64,000 nt of DNA, from positions 1 through 64,000 of the forward strand of contig MU839253.1 of the NCBI GenBank assembly GCA_030685235.1. Direction: 5' to 3'. Of this stretch, positions 58,082 to 64,000 are shown in pieces. Source of the stretch: Copromyces sp. CBS 386.78 (Eukaryota > Ascomycota > Sordariomycetes > Sordariales > Sordariaceae). The position numbers and the translations under genes are program-made. The notes beneath the pieces are model-generated. The model was not told the DNA's origin, did no database searches, and saw nothing but the letters and a program-made list of their open reading frames with translations. Each line of letters begins with the position of its first letter. Position 1 is the stretch's first letter.

Positions 58082-59142
58082 TCAGCCCTCAATATCAAAC
58101 TCCTCATAGTACCGATAAAGGCCATTGCTGTACTTCTGCCGACGAGGACCCTCCAGGTATTCCTTGAGCTTGGGCCTTTGTTTGACAGCATCGTACAGCT
58201 CAAACAGCTTGGAGTGCTTACGCTCCTTCTCCAACTTCGCCATAGCCTTGGGGAACATAAACCTGAGGCCATCCAGGCACTATCTCATGTCAGCCATAGT
58301 ACGAACAGCATTTGGTGCTATCATGAAATGGAACACACCTGAAAGAGGACCAAATCCGCATATGACAGCTTGCCTGCGTAGAGGTAAGGGCCCTCGCCGC
58401 TGGCCTTCGAGTTCAAGACCCTTTCAAAGTAACCCAGAAACTTTGGCAACCGCGTCTTGACGTAATGTTCGGTCTTCCGTTTGGCTTCTTCCTTTTGGTC
58501 CTCATAGTACAGCTCAGACCCAATGGGGTGGTGGCAGTCGTGGGGCTCATTGCTCAAGCCATCCAGCGCGGTAAGTGCCAGCTCGTTGACCTTGTATAAA
58601 GCATCTGGATCCTCCTCGACACTGGGTACGAGACCCAATCGCGGACCGAGATACAGCAGAATGTTGGGCGTTTGGCTGATGACAAGATCACCATGCTTGA
58701 GGATGGGCGGCGCAAAGATAGGAGGGTTGGTATCGTCGTCAGGTTTCTCGCCCTTTATGTGGGCCATGACCTCGTTGATACCGCCCTCGGTTTTGGCCGT
58801 GTCGACGTACTCGGCACCGGCTTCCTCGAGGGCAAGCCGGATGAACTCGCCGCGGCCGGGGATCTCTGGCCAGTAGATGAGGTTGTAGGGCACATCCTTG
58901 TTGGACTTCTGTCGCTTTGCTGCCGCACCTTCGGACGACATGTTGAACCTTTCAGCTGCGGTTGACAGGGCAGTGGCACTAGTAGTGGTGGTAAACGGAA
59001 CACGCTGCGAGGGGGCGGATGGCAGTTGACGTGAAGCTAATGATATCGGAAGGTACAAAGCAGCAGGTGTAACCGCTCTGAGCCGGGCCAGTTGTCTACA
59101 ATGCCCCGCGGATAGGAGGGAACGGGTGGTGATGGGGACCAT
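58082..59142 (-). CDS. Glutathione S-transferase-like protein with N-terminal extension
   Basis: Conjugates glutathione to electrophiles or acts in related redox chemistry. Exons on the - strand: 58339-59142 and 58082-58279 (59-nt intron, GTGTGT...GATAG, phase 0), 333 residues from ATG 59142. The thioredoxin-like N-domain starts at about residue 80 with YNLIYWPEIPGRGEFIRLAL, the Y...PGRGE glutathione-site pattern of the sigma/mu/alpha group, and continues to ILKHGDLVISQTPNILLYLG (the cis-Pro/Ser-containing binding element appears as SQTPNI). The helical C-domain ends CLDGLRFMFPKAMAKLEKER...LEGPRRQKYSNGLYRY. A second in-frame ATG at 58941 (MSSEGAAAKRQKS) would give the usual cytosolic length. 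The preceding 67 residues are Arg/Ser/Thr/Ala-rich without acids for a long stretch, like a mitochondrial presequence. Confidence 0.85.
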
Positions 59143-59680
59143 TCGGATAAATAAATCACCGACGTATATACCAAGAAGGAGAAGCTGCTTTCGGTCAGAG
59201 GCAGGTGCGGATTAACATAGAAACATGGGGTAAGCTTGCATTTCCCCGCACTCGTTCGGTGGAGTGCCAGCCATTCATGGGGTACGTACCTGGCCAGCAA
59301 GGTACCTACACCCCATCAACATCAATTGAAGGAATCGGTCATTGACAGAAAGGTAACATACAATCGAAAATCGAACCAAAAATGGTATCCGTGCCATTCA
59401 TAAGTCATAACGTCCAAGCAAACTAAATAACATAACGGAAAGACCATGTCCGCCTTTTGGACCCCATGACGGGAAAAGGTGGCCTCGACATACCTACCTG
59501 CCACCTCCAAAGCAGATTGCTAGGTCGACGAGGCAGGTACCACAGCAGGTCCCAGGCAAATTCACACGACCAAAGCACACGACTCAAGTATGAGCATTGG
59601 ACCTGGCATACCGCCATCACCAGACGCAACTGACATCTTGTTCGTGGAGAGATGAAGAGAAGTGCCGTAAAAACTTCGCC
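59143..59680. other. Short intergenic region
   Basis: Separates the GST-like gene start (-) from the 3' end of the App1-like gene (-). No recognised coding content. It likely holds the GST promoter; AATAAATAAA-like sequence near 59150 (- strand TTTATTTATC) lies close to the start. Confidence 0.4.
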
Positions 59681-61260
59681 TTAGCCCATCACTCTCTGAA
59701 TCTGCTCACGGCACTCGGCAGGATCCTCAAACACATGCCACGCCTCTCTGCAAGTATCGCAAGGTTAGATCCAATACTCAAACGGGGACCCCAGCCGTAG
59801 GAGTCACGTCACTGCACATACCTTGGGACACCCTTAAACGCTTCTTCGAACCGCTTAGGAGCATTCTTTGTTTCCGTACCGACGGCCGCAATGTCAGTAA
59901 CTTTCCGGATGAGGATCAGTTTGATCCATTCTGGATGTTTCCTGTACATCTCGCCTGCCGAAGATGATTCCAAGTGTCAGCCAGTTGGTTTATTGGTACA
60001 GTTCACTTCCTCTCTTTTCTTTTCAAATGCAAGGTATCATCAACTCACCATATGATTCGGGGTCGCTTTGCGTTGAATCGCCTATACAAATCATCTTCTT
60101 CTTTGGCAGCCACTCGTACAGCTTCTTCATGCGATCAACCTTGTACTTCTGGGTTCCAAGCGTGAGATTGGAGAGCAATCCTGGAATGGTCATCCAACTG
60201 GCGTCTCGCAAGATCAGCTGGCCCCGGGGATAGTAACGATGAGTGAAATCCCGGAGGAAAGGGTAGAGATTGTATGGTGATGCCGACAGATAGAACCACG
60301 GTGCAGACGGTGTCACCATGTCCTTGATTTGCCAGTATAGCTCTGGCATGCCTGCGATTGGTGTCGGCTCTGCCTACAGAAAGGGGGATATACCGTCAAT
60401 ATCCGAGTTTTTTTTTCAGAGGCCTGGGCGGTTGCGATCGAACGCAGAGGATGCTAAACTTACCACAAACGTGGACCGTAGGATTCCCACAGGATCACTC
60501 GTTTGCGTGATCTTGATAGTGTCATCAACATCTGTTTTGGAGGTCGGGTGTTAGAAGCAAACATCGGGGGCGGTTTGTGCGGGGGGGAAAGAACTGTCTC
60601 TCAATTGAAAGACGGCCCGAAGACCACAAGCATACCAGAAATAACGGCCCAGCCCTCAGGCTCTGTATAAAATGTATTCAGTTCCAACAATCCTCCCGCG
60701 CCAGATGGTACTTCGGCCGCTGACTTTACCACAGTTCCAGCTGCTGAGTCGGGGAGTTTCTTCAGGTCACTGCTGATTCCGTTCCTGCCTCCAGGGCCCA
60801 GCCGCAACGCGGTAGACTCGCCAAACTTGATATCGACACGTCTTCCAGGGAGGACCTCCATGAGGAACGGTGTAATGCGCTGCTCAATCGTCTTCTCCTG
60901 CTTGTCGCCCTTGGAGAGACCCACTTTTTCTGCGATGTCGCCTACAATATCAACAAGTTTGGTGGATACGCGCGCGTCGAAAACAGCCGTCACAAACTCT
61001 GCCTGCCATGTACCATTTGGGCCGCGAAAGGCAACATTATCGAAGAGCCAGACCGCGTCGTTCTTAGACACACCAATCGGTATGGGATTCAGCCAGCCAA
61101 GGTATGAGAGCAGATGGGTAACCTTGAACTTTTGGACAAGGCCTTGGGTTTTCATCAGGTTGGCGAGGGACGTCTCGGTAGGCTCGAAGCCTCGATCGCA
61201 CCAAGTTTGGTGCTCGAGCATGCTCGAACCAGAGCGACGGTATGTGGACGGAAGCGACAT
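59681..61260 (-). CDS. App1-type phosphatidate phosphatase
   Basis: Predicted Mg2+-dependent phosphatidate phosphatase of the actin-patch protein App1 family, converting phosphatidic acid to diacylglycerol. Five exons on the - strand: 60636-61260, 60464-60531, 60049-60373, 59822-59954 and 59681-59747. Phases close exactly to 405 residues. The haloacid-dehalogenase-type catalytic motif is DVDDTIKIT (Asp209, Asp211), created across the first intron. PWFYLSASPYNLYPFLRDF and a late GDSTQSDPESYGE (Asp330) complete the catalytic site. The C-terminus ends EDPAECREQIQRVMG. The N-terminal ~200 residues (LFDNVAFRGPNGTWQAEFVT) are a conserved beta-rich lead-in. ATG 61260 gives no signal peptide. An ATG at 61367 in another frame opens a leader-like MFLLNLFAFHALDQAPPAKA, so an additional 5' exon cannot be excluded. 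There is no yeast-type proline-rich SH3-binding tail. Confidence 0.9.
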
Positions 61261-62458
61261 GATGAATGGCGGCTACTGAGGTTCACTGTCGGAGGGTAGG
61301 TGGTTGAGGCCTTGGCGGGAGGAGCTTGATCAAGCGCATGAAAAGCAAACAGGTTCAACAGGAACAAGCTGAAGACCGGAACACGGCCATGATGAAGGCC
61401 TTATAAACTTGCTGCTCGATCGATTATTCAAGGATTCCATGACTGCACCATGATGGAAGATCAGCATTCGACACAGCTAGGGCTGCTAGTGGCATCCTAG
61501 TGGCATCCTAGTGGCCCCCCCACATGACGCTTGCACGTCGCTTGCCTTGTGCTTGGCTAGAACGCTGGGACACGTAAACACGGTCGGGAGGGAGGGCCTC
61601 CCCTCGTGATGCCGGCACGTCGAAACCTGGAAATACAACCTCCACGAACCTAGCTGGGCCGCACCAACAGGGGCGGTGCGCCCGCAGGTTAAAGCACCCT
61701 ACCGCCGTCACCCTTTTTGCGGAGGCAGAATTGACGGCAAAGGGACAAGGGCTCTTCAGGTGCTCATTACCTCTTTCATGCAGGAGTGTACGCAACCTTA
61801 GGGTTTCCAGCTTGCTTCAGGTTCGTTTTGTGCCCAGTTGTCGAAGGTTAGCAAGTGGTCGGTAACCGTTTGGATGAAGGAATGAGGGAAAAAGACTAGA
61901 GAATTACGTATTGCCGGCGGATAAGCGCTCTAACTGGCTGGCTACGATTATCAGCCCCGAAAACTTGCGCTCAGCAAAGCCATTCAGCTGCGACACATAA
62001 ATCTTGGGATATAAACCCGGCCTTGCAATTGTCTTTTTGCCTGGAGCCTCCGTCACCTTGTTCTTTCTTCAGACAAAGAGATAAGTTCCTTTCAAGTTTT
62101 GGTTCTCATAACATGGTTGATAAGATGATGTCATTTACCTAAACCTCAAGCGAATCAGGAGTCCAACTCACACGTGCCGTACCTGAAACGAGGCCGCAGC
62201 CACGGAGTAGGAACGAGTATCGAAGCAAAAGACACAAGACCACATCCAAGGGAACGTGACCAGCACAGGATTTATGGCTGATAGAAGGAGACGCGTCCGG
62301 ACGTGAACAACGAAACGGTCCGCTTGAATACCGGGATCCCCACCAGCCCCGGCCCGGCCGCTGATGAACCCCGATGTGCGGAACCTCGAAAAAAGTTGCT
62401 TCAACTTCCGATATCCACTGCATAGCCGGAATTGCGTAAGCCCAAAAAAAATAAAAGA
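61261..62458. other. Intergenic region between App1-like gene and tRNA-Trp
   Basis: Normal composition. It contains a tandem pair of the 13-mer-like unit GTGGCATCCTA (61490-61512). Frames 61508-61795 - and 62139-62467 - have no recognisable domains. An A-rich run at 62440-62455 gives a T-run on the - strand immediately downstream of the tRNA, fitting a polymerase III terminator. Confidence 0.5.
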
Positions 62459-62530
62459 TGACCCCAACCCGATTTGAACGGATAACCTTTCGATCTGGAG
62501 TCGAACGCGCTACCGTTGCGCCATGAGGCC
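62459..62530 (-). tRNA. tRNA-Trp (anticodon CCA)
   Basis: 72-nt tRNA without intron on the - strand. Acceptor stem GGCCTCA/TGGGGTC with discriminator A. D-arm GCGC-AACGGTA-GCGC. Anticodon stem TTCGA/TCGAA enclosing CTCCAGA, giving anticodon CCA (codon UGG). T-arm ATCCG-TTCAAAT-CGGGT. The A box (TGGCGCAACGG) and B box (GTTCAAATC) are intact. A T-rich tract follows on the - strand (complement of 62441-62455), a Pol III terminator. The CCA end is not encoded, as expected. All stems pair with at most G-T wobbles. Confidence 0.95.
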
Positions 62531-62940
62531 GTTATTAATATTTTGTTAAGAACCAGCCTTTATTAATAGATTCTCTACTTGCAAATAGGACAAAACTCTA
62601 CTCGTGCCACGCTGCCCACTTCTTAAAGTGGTTGCTCACTAATAATACGGCTATACTAGTACAACGGCTAAGTTAGGCTTAGAGGTAGTTTTTTTAGGCT
62701 TTATTATAGAGTAAGGGCGTTGTTAAGTCTAAGGTACGATATATATTTTTATACAAAGAGAGTAAGAAGAGGTGTGCTCTAGCTAGCGTATAATATAGGG
62801 CATAAGATTATTATAAAGCTAAGGCCCAAGCTTGTAGCGCTCTGGTCTACGTAGACTAGAGCTGTTATAGCGCTGTAGCTATCACCGTAGCTATATTTAC
62901 GTAGCCCCCTTCAAAACCTCGCACCTTTGGTAAATCCGCC
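62531..62940. other. AT-rich repeat-like sequence upstream of tRNA-Trp
   Basis: Begins immediately 5' of the tRNA (GTTATTAATATTTTG). Moderately AT-rich, stop-rich, no genes. The shift in composition at the tRNA edge and the LTR copy that follows suggest insertion of retroelements next to the tRNA gene. Confidence 0.4.
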
Positions 62941-63160
62941 TGTAACAGGTCTACGAGAGTAAGGCACAGCGAGCAGTCGTATAGGGTTGAAATGCTATAT
63001 TTGATAAAGAGGAAAGGAGACTATATTAGAAGGATATAATCGGGAAAGGGTTTTATATACCGTAGTGCCAAAGCCAGAGTATCCGGACCAAAGCCCTCGC
63101 AGGCAGCTTTACAGACCTAGTATTAGCTAAGTCTTACCCCTAAGCTCTAACCCTATAATA
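62941..63160 (+). repeat. Second copy of the LTR-like repeat found at 27436
   Basis: Starts TGTAACAGGTCT and ends CCCTATAATA. It aligns along its full length (~220 bp) with the solo LTR at 27436-27660, with small indels and many transitions. No matching 5-bp duplication flanks it (CCGCC left, TTACC right), so it may be one LTR of a longer element running to the right, or a rearranged copy. Confidence 0.65.
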
Positions 63161-63515
63161 TTACCCCCCTACTCCCCTCGAAAGGAAACGTAAGCCCACC
63201 GTACAAAAGTCGTAGAAACCTAAAATTATATAAGAAACAACCAAACGATCTAGTCTGATAATTATACCCAACCTAACGTATAGAAATGGAGAAGAAAATT
63301 AACGATACTAAATAAAAATTATTACTATCTAAGCCCCCAAATAAACGCTATACAATTACCTATTCTTACCCGAGTTAGCAATACCCTCTTAGCACCTATC
63401 CTTATAAAGTTACGCCTAATAGCCTAGGCGCTAAATCTAATAAGGTATTTAGGAATTGCCTATTTAGGGACCTCTTCTACTAAGTAGCAAATTTATACCT
63501 TATAAGTAATTTATT
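63161..63515. other. RIP-affected sequence after the LTR copy
   Basis: AT-rich, no open frames of note. It would be internal retroelement sequence if 62941-63160 is a 5' LTR. No retroelement protein motif was recognised. Confidence 0.35.
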
Positions 63516-63893
63516 ACGGTGCAAAGGTACAAGGTAGGTAAGAATATACGTAATTGTACGAAGGAGTAAGAGGAAAGGTTCAAGGGTGTAATCCCAGACT
63601 GGCCTTTATAGAGGCTAGTCTAAGAGATTAGTTCTATAGCAATCTTATAAGCACTATAAAACTAGTATAACCTATATAGCGATAGCGATAAAGGCTATAG
63701 TTATCACGGTGCAAAGGCACAAGGTAGGTAAGAATATACGTAATTGTACGAAGGAGTAAGAGGAAAGGTTCAAGGGTGCGATCCCAGACTGGTCTTTATA
63801 GAGGCCAGTTTGGGAGATTAGCTCTGTAGCAATCTTATAAATGTTATAGAGTTAATACGATTTATATAGCGATAGCGATAATAAAGCTATTAT
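63516..63893 (+). repeat. Tandem duplication, two ~190-bp units
   Basis: 63516-63705 and 63706 to about 63893 are head-to-tail copies starting ACGGTGCAAAGG and sharing AAGGTAGGTAAGAATATACG, GAAGGAGTAAGAGGAAAGG and CTTTATAGAGG. Differences are mainly C/T and G/A transitions, so the second copy is somewhat less RIP-altered. The repeat may extend into degenerate flanks (GGTGCAAAGG start preceded by TTATTAC or TTATC). Function unknown. Confidence 0.8.
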
Positions 63894-64000
63894 AGCCTTC
63901 TACGAAGGTTGTAATAGCCTTATACTATATTTAGAGCTATAGCCTAATCTTTAGTTCCGATAGCTACTAACTGTATATTTTAAACCGTTATAAGGTTAAC

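Overview
The window looks like nuclear DNA of a filamentous ascomycete (Pezizomycotina). Genes carry short introns (52-83 nt typical) with GTAAGT/GTGAGT donors and CTGAC-type branch points, and the families present (Zn2Cys6 regulator, GH31 alpha-glucosidase, MATE carrier, App1 phosphatase) are typical of such fungi. The composition is sharply bipartite. Blocks of very AT-rich, stop-riddled DNA still show transposon protein signatures in which C:G to T:A transitions have destroyed codons (CAG to TAG, TGG to TAG, Cys to Tyr). That is the signature of repeat-induced point mutation (RIP). The species cannot be fixed from the sequence.

Layout. 1-870: pyrimidine microsatellite and a small GC-richer stretch with a hairpin. 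About 870-27,080: one nested transposon stack. An outer Gypsy retrotransposon (Gypsy-B, + strand) is interrupted by a complete 12-kb Gypsy chromovirus (Gypsy-A, 1827-13825; 174-bp LTRs, 5-bp duplication AATAG) and by a Tad-like LINE on the - strand (about 14980-22235; 15-bp target duplication). Four small non-autonomous DNA elements (MITEs) sit inside these hosts. All four start with GAGAA and have perfect 8-bp A/T-only target duplications. 27,080-33,000: normal-composition island with a solo LTR, a 224-bp element with perfect 34-bp inverted repeats, and one intact Zn2Cys6 transcription factor gene. 33,000-40,080: second RIP block with a DUF6589-like remnant (+) and a RecQ-type helicase remnant (-).

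40,080-62,460: gene-bearing euchromatin: MATE transporter (+), a caspase-fold/C2H2 zinc-finger fusion (+), secreted GH31 alpha-glucosidase (+), an inverted-repeat element with a tRNA-like core, a broken secreted-protein gene (-), a broken cupin gene (-), a glutathione S-transferase-like gene (-) and an App1-type phosphatidate phosphatase (-). 62,459-64,000: tRNA-Trp(CCA) (-), followed by repeat-derived DNA with a second copy of the LTR seen at 27.4 kb and a 190-bp tandem duplication.

The genes do not form an obvious pathway or biosynthetic cluster. The strongest signals are the 8-bp-duplicating MITE group whose terminal repeats are built from tandem short motifs, the fully reconstructable nesting order, and two neighbouring single-copy-looking genes, each carrying a nonsense change in the CpA to TpA context preferred by RIP.
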